A stretch of DNA of 64,000 nucleotides, taken from the NCBI RefSeq assembly GCF_014647795.1, contig NZ_BMPW01000004.1:1-64000 (forward strand), given 5' to 3'. Below, piece after piece: positions 54,607 to 63,048 of this stretch (position 1 is its first letter; every line of letters starts with the position of its first letter). A program made the translations under genes and the position numbers. Origin of the DNA: Actinoplanes campanulatus. Its GTDB lineage: Bacteria > Actinomycetota > Actinomycetes > Mycobacteriales > Micromonosporaceae. The notes beneath the pieces were generated by a model, which ran no database searches, was not told the DNA's origin, and saw nothing but the letters and a program-made list of their open reading frames with translations.

Positions 54607-55658
54607 GGACGCTCTCGCCGGCCCGCTCGATCAAGGACGTCCGCCTCGCCGCCGACCGCGTCTCGTTCCGCATCGAACCCCGTACCCTCGTGGTCTGTCT
54701 GATTCTGATCCTGGTCACCGCCGGGCTGGTGCTGGTGTCGCTGAGCGTCGGCGACTACCCGGTGCCGTTCCCCGAGGTGATCAAGTCGTTGCAGGGGGAG
54801 GGCAGCCGGCTCGCCGAGCTGTTCGTCGTCCAGCGGCGGCTGCCGCGCGCCCTGGTGGCCGTGGTCGCCGGCATCGCCTTCGGGGTCAGTGGCGCGATCT
54901 TCCAGCGGCTCACCCACAACCCGCTGGGCAGCCCCGACGTCATCGGCTTCGGCTACGGCGCGTCGGTGGGGGCCATTCTGGTCATCCTCTTCTACGGCGG
55001 TGGCGCGCTGCTCACCGCCACCGGCGCCTTCGTCGGCGGGCTGGTCGCGGCTATCGCGGTGTATGTGCTCGCCTACCGCAACGGCGTCAACGGGCTGCGG
55101 CTCGTGCTCGTCGGCATCGGCGTCAGCGCGATCTTCATCGCGATCATCAACTACCTGGTCAGCCGGGCCGACCTGCGCGACGCCCGGGCCGCCACGGTGT
55201 GGATCGTCGGCAGCCTCTTCGAACGCCGGTGGGGTGACGTGCAGCTGGTCGGGTTCGGGCTGCTGCTGCTCATCCCGATCACCGTGATCCTGTCCCGCTA
55301 CCTGCCGATGCTCGAACTCGGCGACGACGCGGCCGCGGCCCTCGGCGTACCGCTGGAACGGGCCCGTCTCGGGCTGGTCGTGGTCGCGGTCGGGCTCACC
55401 GCGATCGCCACCGCCTCCACCGGGCCGATCGGCTTCGTCGCCCTGGCCGGGCCGCAGCTGGCCCGCCGGCTCACCCGCTCACCCGGTGCTGGGCTGACCG
55501 CGGCGGGCCTCATGGGCGCGTTGCTGCTGGTCGCCAGCGACCTGATCGCCCGGCGGGCGGCCGCCCCCAGCGAACTCCCGGTCGGCGTCGTGACCGCCGG
55601 GGTCGGCGGCATCTACCTGGGCTGGCTCCTGCTGGTGCATTCTCGCCGTACCCGCTGA
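54603..55658 (+). CDS. FecCD-family siderophore ABC permease, subunit 2
   Basis: This 351-residue permease paralogue has VQRRLPRALVAVVAGIAFGV, SGAIFQRLTHNPLGSPDVIG and FGYGASVGAI, and a coupling loop FVALAGPQLARRLTRSPGAG. The longer N-terminal cytoplasmic part (1-30) is typical of FepG-like subunits. The GTG start overlaps the preceding stop. The operon ends here in a hairpin shared with the convergent HxlR gene, so the required ATPase must come from another locus. Confidence 0.92.
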   Translation: MRTLSPARSIKDVRLAADRVSFRIEPRTLVVCLILILVTAGLVLVSLSVGDYPVPFPEVIKSLQGEGSRLAELFVVQRRLPRALVAVVAGIAFGVSGAIFQRLTHNPLGSPDVIGFGYGASVGAILVILFYGGGALLTATGAFVGGLVAAIAVYVLAYRNGVNGLRLVLVGIGVSAIFIAIINYLVSRADLRDARAATVWIVGSLFERRWGDVQLVGFGLLLLIPITVILSRYLPMLELGDDAAAALGVPLERARLGLVVVAVGLTAIATASTGPIGFVALAGPQLARRLTRSPGAGLTAAGLMGALLLVASDLIARRAAAPSELPVGVVTAGVGGIYLGWLLLVHSRRTR

Positions 55659-55683
55659 GGCGACCCGGTCGAGAATCGCCTCA
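55656..55683. terminator. Bidirectional hairpin between permease and HxlR genes
   Basis: TGAGGCGA (55656-55663) pairs with TCGCCTCA (55676-55683) around a 12-base loop. Its two ends contain the stop codons of the permease (plus) and of the HxlR gene (minus), so it probably terminates both transcripts. Confidence 0.6.
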
Positions 55684-56100
55684 GGCAGTGTGTCCGTCGT
55701 AGGACTCCCGGTTGGCGAGCACAGCGTCGATGTGCGTCTCGGCCCAGGCCTTCAGGCCCTGGATCGTCCGGTGCAGCGAGAGACCCAGATCGGTCAGCTC
55801 GTAGGTGACCGTGACCGGCACGGTCGGCGTCACCGTCCGGGTGACCAGACCGTCGCGTTCCAGGGCGCGCAGGGTCTGCGTCAGCATCTTCTGGCTGACA
55901 CCGGCCAGGGTGCGGGACAGCTCCGAATACCGCAGCGGTCGCGGCTCACCGGCGCAGTCGCTGCGAAGCGCGGCCAGGACCAGCACGACCCACTTGTCCG
56001 CGATCCGGTCGAGCAGCTCACGGCTGGGGCATTGCGCCACGAAAGCGTTGTACTCCATCTTCGCGGCCGCCCGCTTCTGCGCCGCCGTCGTCGTCGCCAC
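55681..56100 (-). CDS. HxlR-family winged-helix regulator
   Basis: This 139-residue MarR/HxlR-like DNA-binding protein has a conserved N-terminal cysteine in AQCPSRELLDRIADKWVVLV. The winged helix carries RYSELSRTLAGVSQKMLTQT, LRALERDGLVTRTV and VTYELTDLGLSLHRTIQGL. In this family the N-terminal cysteine often senses electrophiles or oxidants. The GTG start has GGGGAG upstream. It is divergent from an aldo/keto reductase with a palindrome between them, suggesting it controls that gene. Confidence 0.9.
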   Translation of the reverse strand: MATTTAAQKRAAAKMEYNAFVAQCPSRELLDRIADKWVVLVLAALRSDCAGEPRPLRYSELSRTLAGVSQKMLTQTLRALERDGLVTRTVTPTVPVTVTYELTDLGLSLHRTIQGLKAWAETHIDAVLANRESYDGHTA

Positions 56101-56119
56101 GCACTTCTCCCCACGTTAC

Positions 56120-56133
56120 GCACCTTCAGGTGC
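56120..56133. promoter_or_regulatory. Palindrome between HxlR and aldo/keto reductase genes
   Basis: GCACCTTCAGGTGC is an inverted repeat with 6-bp arms around TC, located 20 bases before the HxlR start and 41 before the reductase start. It is the likely operator for the HxlR protein. Confidence 0.5.
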
Positions 56134-56173
56134 CTACTTCCTGATGGAAAGCTACCCCTCGATAGTGGAGTCC

Positions 56174-57052
56174 ATGAGTGATCAACACGGCTCCACCCCT
56201 CTTCCCGGCGGCTTCTGGACGCTGGGGGACCTGACCGTCACCCGGTTCGGCTACGGCGCCATGCAGCTCGCCGGACCGGGAGTGATGGGACCGCCCGCGG
56301 ACCCCGGCAACGCTCTCGCCGTGCTCCGTGACGTCGCCGAACTCGGCATCACCCACATCGACACCGCCGGCGCCTACGGGCCGCGCGTCACCAACCGGCT
56401 GATCCGCGCGGCGCTGCATCCGTACCCGGACTCGCTGCGCATCGTCACCAAGGTCGGCGCCGAGCGGGACCAGCAGGGTGGCTGGCCCCCGGCCCGCGAC
56501 CCCGGCAGCCTGCGCCGAGCGGTGCACGAGAACCTCGAAGACCTCGGCGTCGACGTGCTCGACGTGGTCAATCTGCGCCTCGGCGACGCCGCGGGACCCC
56601 GCCCCGAGCCGGTGGCGCAAGCGTTCGAGACCCTCGCCGAACTCCAGCGGCAGGGCCTGATCCGCCACCTCGGGCTCAGCAACGCGACACCGGAACAGGT
56701 GATCGAGGCGCAGGCGATCGCACCGATCGTGTCCGTGCAGAACCTCTACAACCTCGCCCACCGCGCGGACGACGAACTCATCGACGAGCTATCCCACCAG
56801 GGCGTCGCCTACGTGCCGTTCTTCCCACTCGGCGGATTCAGCCCGCTGCAGTCGTCGGCGTTGTCCGCGGTGGCCGCCCGCCTCGAATCGCCGCCGATCT
56901 CGGTGGCGCTGGCCTGGCTGCTGCGCCGCTCACCCAACATCCTGCTGATCCCCGGCACGTCCTCCCGAATCCACCTGCGCGAGAACATCACCGGCGCGAA
57001 CCTCACCCTCTCCGCCGAGGACCTCGCCGAGCTGGACAAGATCGGACGCTGA
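56174..57052 (+). CDS. Aldo/keto reductase
   Basis: This 292-residue NADPH-dependent oxidoreductase has the TIM-barrel AKR fold. TVTRFGYGAMQLAG is the first strand, ITHIDTAGAYGP carries the catalytic Asp and Tyr, IVTKVG the catalytic Lys, LIRHLGLSNATPEQVIEA the middle signature and ILLIPGTSSRIHLRENI the cofactor loop. The usual active-site His strand reads DVVNLRLGD, so the His is replaced by Asn/Leu. The function is probably detoxification of carbonyls, under control of the divergent HxlR gene. Substrate is unknown. Confidence 0.9.
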   Translation: MSDQHGSTPLPGGFWTLGDLTVTRFGYGAMQLAGPGVMGPPADPGNALAVLRDVAELGITHIDTAGAYGPRVTNRLIRAALHPYPDSLRIVTKVGAERDQQGGWPPARDPGSLRRAVHENLEDLGVDVLDVVNLRLGDAAGPRPEPVAQAFETLAELQRQGLIRHLGLSNATPEQVIEAQAIAPIVSVQNLYNLAHRADDELIDELSHQGVAYVPFFPLGGFSPLQSSALSAVAARLESPPISVALAWLLRRSPNILLIPGTSSRIHLRENITGANLTLSAEDLAELDKIGR

Positions 57053-57056
57053 CCGG

Positions 57057-58019
57057 TCAGCTGGAGCCGCGGACAGTCAGCGTGGTGGGCAGCCGGCCGG
57101 CCGGGGGCAGAGCCGGATCGAGCAGACGGCGGACCGCCGACGCGGCCTCCTCCTCGACCGGCATGTAGACCGACGACAGGTCGGCGGCCTCGGCCAGGGC
57201 GCTGCCGTCGAAACCGACGACCGCCACGTCGTGCGGCACCCGGCGGCCGGTCTCGCGCAGCGCCCGCAACACGCCCATCGCCGTCACGTCGCAGGCCGCG
57301 AACACCGCGTCGAGCTCCGGTTCACGTCTCAGCAGCTCCCGGGTGGCGGCGTAGGCGGTGGACCGGGTGAAATCGCCGTCCACCGCCGCCACCGACAGGC
57401 CCGCGCCGGCCATCACCCGCAGGAACTTGGCCCTGCGCTCGTCGGCGCACGGCGTGGACGGGCCGAACACCGCCCCGATCCTGGCCCGGCCGGTGGCGAC
57501 CAGATGGGCGGCCGCCTGGCTCCCGCCACTGTCGTTGTCGGGCGCCACGAACACCACCCCCGGCGCGGAGCGGCCCAGCGCCACGGTCCGCGACCGGCGG
57601 GCCAGGGCGGCGCCGGCCGCGCCGGGCAGGTTGATCAGCAGACGGCCGAACGGCGCGTCGTCCTCATCGGAGGGGGCGGCGGCCACCCGGCGTACCTCCA
57701 AGGAAAGATTCTCACCGCCGAGCGCGCGCATCGCGCCGGCCAGCACCCGCCCGTAGAAGGGTTTGGCGCTCATCGCGGCCGGATCCGGGTCGACGATCAG
57801 CACCTCGATGCGGTCCCGCCGGTGCGGGCCGCCGCGCCCGGTGGCCAGGGCGCGAGCCGCCACGTGCGGCGCGAAACCGAGCCGGGCCGCCACCGAACGC
57901 ACATGATCACGGACCGTCGGCGAGGTGCCGTACGCTCCGTTGATGGCGCGCGAGGCGGTGGCCTTCGACACGCCTGCGACGCGCGCCACATCGGCCAGGG
58001 TGGGGTGCCGTCGTTCCAT
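57057..58019 (-). CDS. LacI-family transcriptional regulator
   Basis: This 320-residue LacI/GalR repressor has a DNA-binding head (1-55) with PTLADVARVAGVSKATASRA, INGAYGTSPTVRDHVRSVAA, and a hinge helix ARALATGRG. The effector domain has VLIVDPDP at its start, VVFVAPDNDSGGSQAAAHLV as the mid-domain signature and ELDAVFAACDVTAMGVLRAL, VAVVGFDG near the end. It is convergent with the aldo/keto reductase (4-base gap) and divergent from the glycosyltransferase at 58068, which it may regulate. An in-frame GTG at 58028 is a possible alternative start. Confidence 0.9.
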   Translation of the reverse strand: MERRHPTLADVARVAGVSKATASRAINGAYGTSPTVRDHVRSVAARLGFAPHVAARALATGRGGPHRRDRIEVLIVDPDPAAMSAKPFYGRVLAGAMRALGGENLSLEVRRVAAAPSDEDDAPFGRLLINLPGAAGAALARRSRTVALGRSAPGVVFVAPDNDSGGSQAAAHLVATGRARIGAVFGPSTPCADERRAKFLRVMAGAGLSVAAVDGDFTRSTAYAATRELLRREPELDAVFAACDVTAMGVLRALRETGRRVPHDVAVVGFDGSALAEAADLSSVYMPVEEEAASAVRRLLDPALPPAGRLPTTLTVRGSS

Positions 58020-58067
58020 GTGGATCACGATAACCGCAGATCTTCGATTGACGCGGCCTCCTAGGTT

Positions 58068-59300
58068 GTGCGGGTGAATATCAGGTATCTCATACACAAC
58101 GCGTACGGTGTCGGGGGAACGATCCGTACGGTCTTCAACCAGGCCAACGCGTTGTGCGCCACCCACGACGTCGAGATCGCCAGTGTGTACCGCACCGCGG
58201 AGACTCCAGCCTTCACGCTGGACCCACGGGTGCGGCTGGTCTCGCTGACCGACCTGCGCACCGACGGCACGAGGTGGAACGGCCCGCCCCGCCGGCTGCT
58301 GCGCCGGACCCGGGTCCTGCGCAACCCGCTGCCGCACGGCCGGGACTTCCGCTACCACCGCTGGGACCCGATGGTCGACATGCGGATCATCCGGTACATG
58401 CGGGCCCAGAAGGACGGGGTCCTCTTCAGCACCCGGCCGGCGCTCAACCTGCTGTCCGCCTGGTTCGCGCCGAGCCGGCTGATCCGGATCGGCCAGGACC
58501 ACATGAACTTCAGCAGCTACCGCAAGGGCCTGCAGAAGCGGATCGTCCGCGCCTACCCGCGCCTGGACGCCGTCACCGTGCTCACCCGCGCCGACCTGGC
58601 CACCTACCGGGAGGCACTCGGTGACGGGGCGCAGCTTTTCCGGATCCCCAACGGCATTCCGCCACGGACCTCGACGGCCGAGCCGGACCGCACCCGGACC
58701 GTGATCGCCGCCGGGCGCCTGGGCCGGCAGAAAGGCTTCGACATGCTGATCGACGCCTTCGCCCTGGTCCACGAGCAGCACCCGGACTGGCGGCTGGACA
58801 TCTTCGGCGCGGGCCAGGCACGGGACCGGCTCACCGCCCGGATCGCCGAACGCGGCCTCGGCGACGTCGTCCGGCTGCGCGGCGTGACCCGCACCCTGGA
58901 CGCCGAGTTCGCCAAGGCGTCGATCTTCGCGCTCTCCTCCCGCAAGGAGGGCCTGCCGATGGTGCTGCTCGAAGCCATGAGCGCCGGACTGCCGGTGGTG
59001 TCGTTCGACTGCCCGACCGGCCCGGCCGACGTGGTCGACGACGAGGTGAACGGGCTGCTCATCCCGCCCAAGGACGTGCCCGGCCTGGCCGTCGGCCTGT
59101 CCCGGCTGATCGAGGCCCCCGCCGAGCGGGAACGGATGGGCGCCGCCGCACGGACGACCGCCTCCGGCTACGAGATGCCGGTGGTCGTCGCGCGGTGGGA
59201 GGAGCTCTTCGCCGGCCTGCTCGGTCGTCGCCGGGTGGTGCCATCTCAGCGTGACGGCGCGGCGGAGGACGCCGTCACCGGATCGGCGCGGCGCCGCTGA
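58068..59300 (+). CDS. Family-4 (GT-B) glycosyltransferase
   Basis: This 410-residue protein has an N-domain starting VNIRYLIHNAYGVGGTIRTV, which contains the acceptor-side glycine loop. The C-domain has VIAAGRLGRQKGFDMLIDAF (GT4 nucleotide-sugar loop) and SSRKEGLPMVLLEAMSAGLP with the EGxPxxLLEAM motif that binds the donor sugar, then VSFDCPTGPADVV. It is related to glycan- or poly-glycerol-phosphate-type transferases. No membrane helix is present, so it is cytoplasmic or peripheral. The start is GTG 58068 (or GTG 58074). It overlaps tail-to-tail by 26 bases with the histidine kinase gene. Confidence 0.9.
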   Translation: MRVNIRYLIHNAYGVGGTIRTVFNQANALCATHDVEIASVYRTAETPAFTLDPRVRLVSLTDLRTDGTRWNGPPRRLLRRTRVLRNPLPHGRDFRYHRWDPMVDMRIIRYMRAQKDGVLFSTRPALNLLSAWFAPSRLIRIGQDHMNFSSYRKGLQKRIVRAYPRLDAVTVLTRADLATYREALGDGAQLFRIPNGIPPRTSTAEPDRTRTVIAAGRLGRQKGFDMLIDAFALVHEQHPDWRLDIFGAGQARDRLTARIAERGLGDVVRLRGVTRTLDAEFAKASIFALSSRKEGLPMVLLEAMSAGLPVVSFDCPTGPADVVDDEVNGLLIPPKDVPGLAVGLSRLIEAPAERERMGAAARTTASGYEMPVVVARWEELFAGLLGRRRVVPSQRDGAAEDAVTGSARRR

Positions 59301-60912
59301 CACGGTCACCGGTCAACGGCAGCGAAACCTCGAAGGTGGTGCCCGCACCCTCGGTGCTGCGGGCACTCACCTCACCGCCGTGATCGTGGACTATCTGCCG
59401 GACGATGGCGAGCCCCAGCCCGCTGCCGCCGGTGCCCCGGCCGCGCGCCGGGTCGGCCCGCCACAGCCGGTCGAAGACCAGCGGCAGGTGCTCCGGTGCG
59501 ATCCCGACCCCGGTGTCGGTCACCTGGAGCACCGCCCGGTCGCCGCGGGCGTGCGCGCGCAGGGTGACCGAGCCGCCGGACGCGGTGGCGCGTAACGCGT
59601 TGCCGACCAGATTCCCGACGATCTGCCGGATCCGGTCGGCGTCCGCGTCGGCGAACACCGGGCCGTCCGACTCGACCGTGAGCCGGACGCCCACCGCGTC
59701 GGCGGCCGGCCGGTGCGCGGTCCGGGCCGTCTCCATCAGCTCGGCCAGATCGGTCGGCTCCCGGTGGTAGACAAGCGCCCCGGCCTCGGCCAGCGCCAAC
59801 TCCTGGAGGTCGTCGACGATCCGCTGGTTGAGGATCACCTCGTCGTGCAGGGACGCGAACACCTCCGGCGTCGGCTCGATCACCCCGTCCTGGATCGCCT
59901 CCAGGTAACCGCGCAGATTCGCCAGCGGGGTACGCAACTCGTGCGCCACATCCGCGATGAGCCGCCGCTGATCCTCCTCCGCAGCCCGTACCGAATCGGT
60001 CATCTGATTGAAGGCCCGCGCCAGCTCGCCGATCTCGTCGCGGCCGTCGTCGGGCACCCGCCCGGCCCGGTCGCCGTCGGCGAGCCGGCGGGCCGCCGCG
60101 GTCAGCGTGCCGATCGGGCGCAGCACCCGCCGGCTGATCAGCAGCGCGCCGCCGACCGCCAGCGCCGCCACCACCACGGTGATCAGCAGGACCGGGCCGG
60201 TGTCCAGCGCCCGTACCGGCTCGTTGGCGGCGCCGATCGTCAGCAACAGCGTCGGCGGGGCCACCTCCGAGTCGGTGATCCGCCGCCGGAACGCCTCCCG
60301 CAGGCAGCCGGCCTCGGCACACTGCCCCACCTCGAGACGGTCCGCCTCCCGCGTCCCCTCCGGGAAGGGCCCGGGCCGGCAGACGTCGAGAGTGTCCGGA
60401 TCAACACCGGAAAGACCATGACGGGGTACGCCGTCCGCGCCCACCATGCCCAGCGGCGTATAGCCGGCCCGGAACAGGCACGCCGACCGCACCGTCTCCT
60501 CCCGGTACACGCCGATGGCCGTGAGCGTCGCCATCCGCTCGTCACCGCCGTCCGGCAGCACCAGCGTGGGCAACGGGTCGACGATCACCGCGACCGGGCC
60601 GGGCGGCCGGGCGGCGCGACCGTCCATGTGATCGGTATCGGCCACCGCATTGCCGTACGGGTCGACCAGCCGGATCCGCTGCCCGGTCTGCGCCCGCAAC
60701 CGCTTCAGGGTCTGGTCCACCCCCTCCCAAGTGCCGTTGCGCAGCGCCTGCGCCCGCAACTCGCCGCGGATCGTCTCGGTCGTCTCCCGGGACGCCGACG
60801 CCGCCTCGCCCACCTGGTCGCGGGCCTGCCACCAGGTCAGCGCCACGGTCAGCCCGGTAGCGCCCAGCCCGACGACGGCGACCAGCAGGAAGACGCGGAT
60901 CCGGAAACTCAC
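59275..60912 (-). CDS. Membrane sensor histidine kinase
   Basis: This 545-residue kinase has TM1 near 5-28 (RVFLLVAVVGLGATGLTVAL), an extracytoplasmic sensor (about 30-235) containing four cysteines (SACLFRAGY, VCRPGPF, QCAEAGCLRE), and TM2 near 240-260. A HAMP linker follows (SRRVLRPIGTLTAAARRLAD). The HisKA domain has phospho-acceptor His324 in VAHELRTPLANLRGYLEAI, and the HATPase domain has NLVGNALRA, DTGVGIAPEHLPLVFDRLWR and GSGLGLAIVRQIV. The paired cysteines suggest disulfides in the sensor. The start overlaps the response-regulator stop by four bases (ATGA), so the two are co-translated. Confidence 0.93.
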   Translation of the reverse strand: MSFRIRVFLLVAVVGLGATGLTVALTWWQARDQVGEAASASRETTETIRGELRAQALRNGTWEGVDQTLKRLRAQTGQRIRLVDPYGNAVADTDHMDGRAARPPGPVAVIVDPLPTLVLPDGGDERMATLTAIGVYREETVRSACLFRAGYTPLGMVGADGVPRHGLSGVDPDTLDVCRPGPFPEGTREADRLEVGQCAEAGCLREAFRRRITDSEVAPPTLLLTIGAANEPVRALDTGPVLLITVVVAALAVGGALLISRRVLRPIGTLTAAARRLADGDRAGRVPDDGRDEIGELARAFNQMTDSVRAAEEDQRRLIADVAHELRTPLANLRGYLEAIQDGVIEPTPEVFASLHDEVILNQRIVDDLQELALAEAGALVYHREPTDLAELMETARTAHRPAADAVGVRLTVESDGPVFADADADRIRQIVGNLVGNALRATASGGSVTLRAHARGDRAVLQVTDTGVGIAPEHLPLVFDRLWRADPARGRGTGGSGLGLAIVRQIVHDHGGEVSARSTEGAGTTFEVSLPLTGDRVSGAAPIR

Positions 60913-61598
60913 GGCTCGGCCGCCAGCCGGTAGCCGCGCCCGTAGACGGTCTGCACGTACCGTGGATCGTCCGGGTCGTCGCCGAGCTTGCGCCGCAGAT
61001 TGCGCACGTGCGCGTCGACCGTGCGCTCCAGAACGTACCGGTCGAAACCGAACGCCTTCGCCAGGATCTCGCCACGGGTGAATACCCGCCCCGGCGCCCC
61101 GGCCAGCACCTCGATGATCCCGAACTCCTTGGCGGTGAGCACGATCGGCCGCCCGCCGACCCGAACCTCGAACCGCCCCACGTCGACTTCCAGATCCCCG
61201 GTACGCAGCACCGGCTGATCCCGGTCCCGCAGCGCCCCCGACCGGCGCAGCAGAGCCCGCACCCGGGCCGCCAGCTCACGCGGACTGTACGGTTTGGTCA
61301 GATAGTCGTCGGCCCCGGCGTCCAGGCCACGCAGAATGTCGTCCTCGGCGGCCCGGGCCGTCAGCATGAGAATCGGAACGTCCGACTCGGCGCGCAGCAC
61401 CCGGCAGACCGTGACCCCGTCGAGCGCCGGCATCATCACATCGAGCACCACGAGATCCGGCCGCCGCTGCCGGCACGCCTCGAAGACCGCGGGCCCGTCC
61501 CCGACCAGCGTGACCCGGTGCCCTTCCCGCCGCAGATAGGCGGCGGCAAGCTCGGCCTGCTTGGGGTTGTCCTCGGCGATCAGGATCTCGGTGGCCAC
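60909..61598 (-). CDS. OmpR/PhoB-family response regulator
   Basis: This 229-residue regulator has a receiver domain (1-120) with Glu9-Asp10, phospho-acceptor Asp53 in LVVLDVMMPALDG, and Lys in LTKPYSPREL. The winged-helix output domain (about 135-228) has VLTAKEFGIIEVLAGAPGRV, FTRGEILAKAFGFD, RTVDAHVRNLRRKLGDD and VQTVYGRGYRL. The GTG at 61598 was chosen because the protein then opens directly with the receiver strand. It is the partner of the kinase at 59275. Its target genes are not evident in the window. Confidence 0.93.
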   Translation of the reverse strand: MATEILIAEDNPKQAELAAAYLRREGHRVTLVGDGPAVFEACRQRRPDLVVLDVMMPALDGVTVCRVLRAESDVPILMLTARAAEDDILRGLDAGADDYLTKPYSPRELAARVRALLRRSGALRDRDQPVLRTGDLEVDVGRFEVRVGGRPIVLTAKEFGIIEVLAGAPGRVFTRGEILAKAFGFDRYVLERTVDAHVRNLRRKLGDDPDDPRYVQTVYGRGYRLAAEP

Positions 61599-61638
61599 CC
61601 CACCGATCCAAACACCACCCCGCAACCTGGTGGGATTG

Positions 61639-61888
61639 CTACCTCTGCTCCGTCTGATGCCGGAACGGGATCCGGTCGCCGCACCAGTTCGGGCAGGTGC
61701 ACGCGCCGGCCTCGAGGAGGCGGCGCCGCAGCGGGTCCGATGCCGGCCGGCGGGATCTCAGCGGCGGGCGGCAACGACCGCACCAGCGCGGCCACAGCTG
61801 CCGGGTCGAAATCGGGTCGCGCGGCGGGGTCGACGTCATCCCAGGTGAGCAGCCGGAAATCGGGCAGGTGGACACGGTCGGTGCTCAA
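61639..61888 (-). pseudogene. Frameshifted small Cys-rich protein gene
   Basis: From ATG 61888 the reading MSTDRVHLPDFRLLTWDDVD continues with PAARPDFDPAAVAALVRSLP and runs to about 61745. The natural continuation then appears one frame over: SDPLRRRLLEAGACTCPNWC followed by GDRIPFRHQ, stopping at 61639. A one-base slip in the GGCCGG region near 61742 would separate the two. The CTCPNWC cluster could bind zinc. The function is unknown; a sequencing error is possible. Confidence 0.4.
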
Positions 61889-62082
61889 TGCAGTCAGCCT
61901 TCCGTCGGGCAGCCGGACACGATATCGGTCGTCGCGTCCGCTCGTGCGGGGCCACGCGCGCTCGTCCCACCTCCGCCCGCATCGTGCTCACCCGGCAAAC
62001 CGCCGCCGTGGTCACCTTTGGCGTTGCATCGACCTGGTTCGTGGCGACGTCAGGCTTTCGGCGGGGTGACCGGCAGGGTGAG

Positions 62083-62619
62083 TCAGATCGGCTCGCCGTC
62101 GTCGTCGAAGGGGCCGTTACAGGCCTCCTCGACGAACTCCTCCAGGTCCTCAAGCAGGTTCTCGGCATCGGCGAGGATGGCCTCGGTGGAACGCGGCTCG
62201 CCGGGCGCGAGAGCGACGAGCGCGGGAATCGGGTGCGGCTCGCGATTCAGCCCACCGACCGGCTCCAGCGGTCCGACGCCGTTAGCAAGCAGCCACAGGT
62301 AGTCGCCGAGATTCCGGGCGAGTACGGCCAGTTGGCCCTCGGATCCGAGGAACACGACCGGCTGCGCCTCGATCGACCTGTTCGAGTCGCGCAGCCAGAT
62401 GGTCGCTTGGCCGCCCGAGCCGTCCGAGCCGAAGAACCGTAGGGGCGGCTAGCCGGCGTCTTCGTTGCCCGTCCACGCCTGCCACCAGTCGGTGATGTCC
62501 TCCGCCGAGTCGAATTCATCGAACGGCTCGAAATCATGGCCCTCGTGATCGACGGCGAAGGGGGCGTTGAGGGCTGCGGCCAGCGAGGTAGGGAACCTGG
62601 AGGGTTCCCAGTTCGGCAT
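62083..62619 (-). pseudogene. SMI1/KNR4 (SUKH)-like protein gene interrupted by one in-frame TAG
   Basis: From ATG 62619 the frame encodes MPNWEPSRFPTSLAAALNAP and FDEFDSAEDITDWWQAWTGN, then a TAG (62449-62451). It continues in exactly the same frame with LRFFGSDGSGGQATIWLRDS, QPVVFLGSEGQLAVLARNLG, DYLWLLANGVGPLEP and an acidic C-terminus ending at 62083. The joined 178-residue protein has the layout of SMI1/KNR4 (SUKH) immunity-type proteins of actinobacteria (FGxDGxGG, VVFLGSEG, DYLWLLA). A single nonsense change explains the break. Unless the TAG is suppressed, the gene is inactive. Confidence 0.7.
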
Positions 62620-63048
62620 GTGGGGCGGCCGCGATGAGGACTGCCCCGACTGCACGGCCGTAGCACAGGAGATCGATGCCCGATGGCCCGAGGACCGCCG
62701 CGCCTACGGGTCTCGGGTCTTCAGCTCGGCCGGCCGTACCGCGCCTTCATGGACATGCCGAGACAGGCCAACCGTCCCACGGCGGCGCCTGCCCGTGCTG
62801 CTGCGGACGCGGCCCGCAGCACCGCCCCGCTGTTGTTCCACCTCCCGGACGACGAGGTCTTCCCCGTCGACGGGCAGCGGGAGCCGTTCAACCTGATCCG
62901 ATCCATCAGGAGGTGCCTGGTCACCGAGCCTGGCCGCCACGTCGGCACCACCCCGCGGCGATCATCGGGTGGCGAACCTTCATCGCCGAGCGCCTGACCG
63001 GCCAAGAGATCTAGCCATCCCCACGACCAGATTTCGAGCATGCCGATA
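62620..63048. other. Gene debris on the plus strand
   Basis: Pieces of protein-like sequence appear in different plus frames: DEDCPDCTAVAQEIDARWPE with DRRAYG (about 62631-62710), LLFHLPDDEVFPVDGQREPF and NLIRSI (about 62821-62910), and IIGWRTFIAERLTGQEI ending at 63014. They could be one small gene with two frameshifts. I do not recognise the family. Confidence 0.3.

Noticed and set aside
58056-58076. Fifth iron box before the glycosyltransferase (CTAGGTTGTGCGGG)
   Set aside because: Only the AGGTT half matches; the second half-site is missing.
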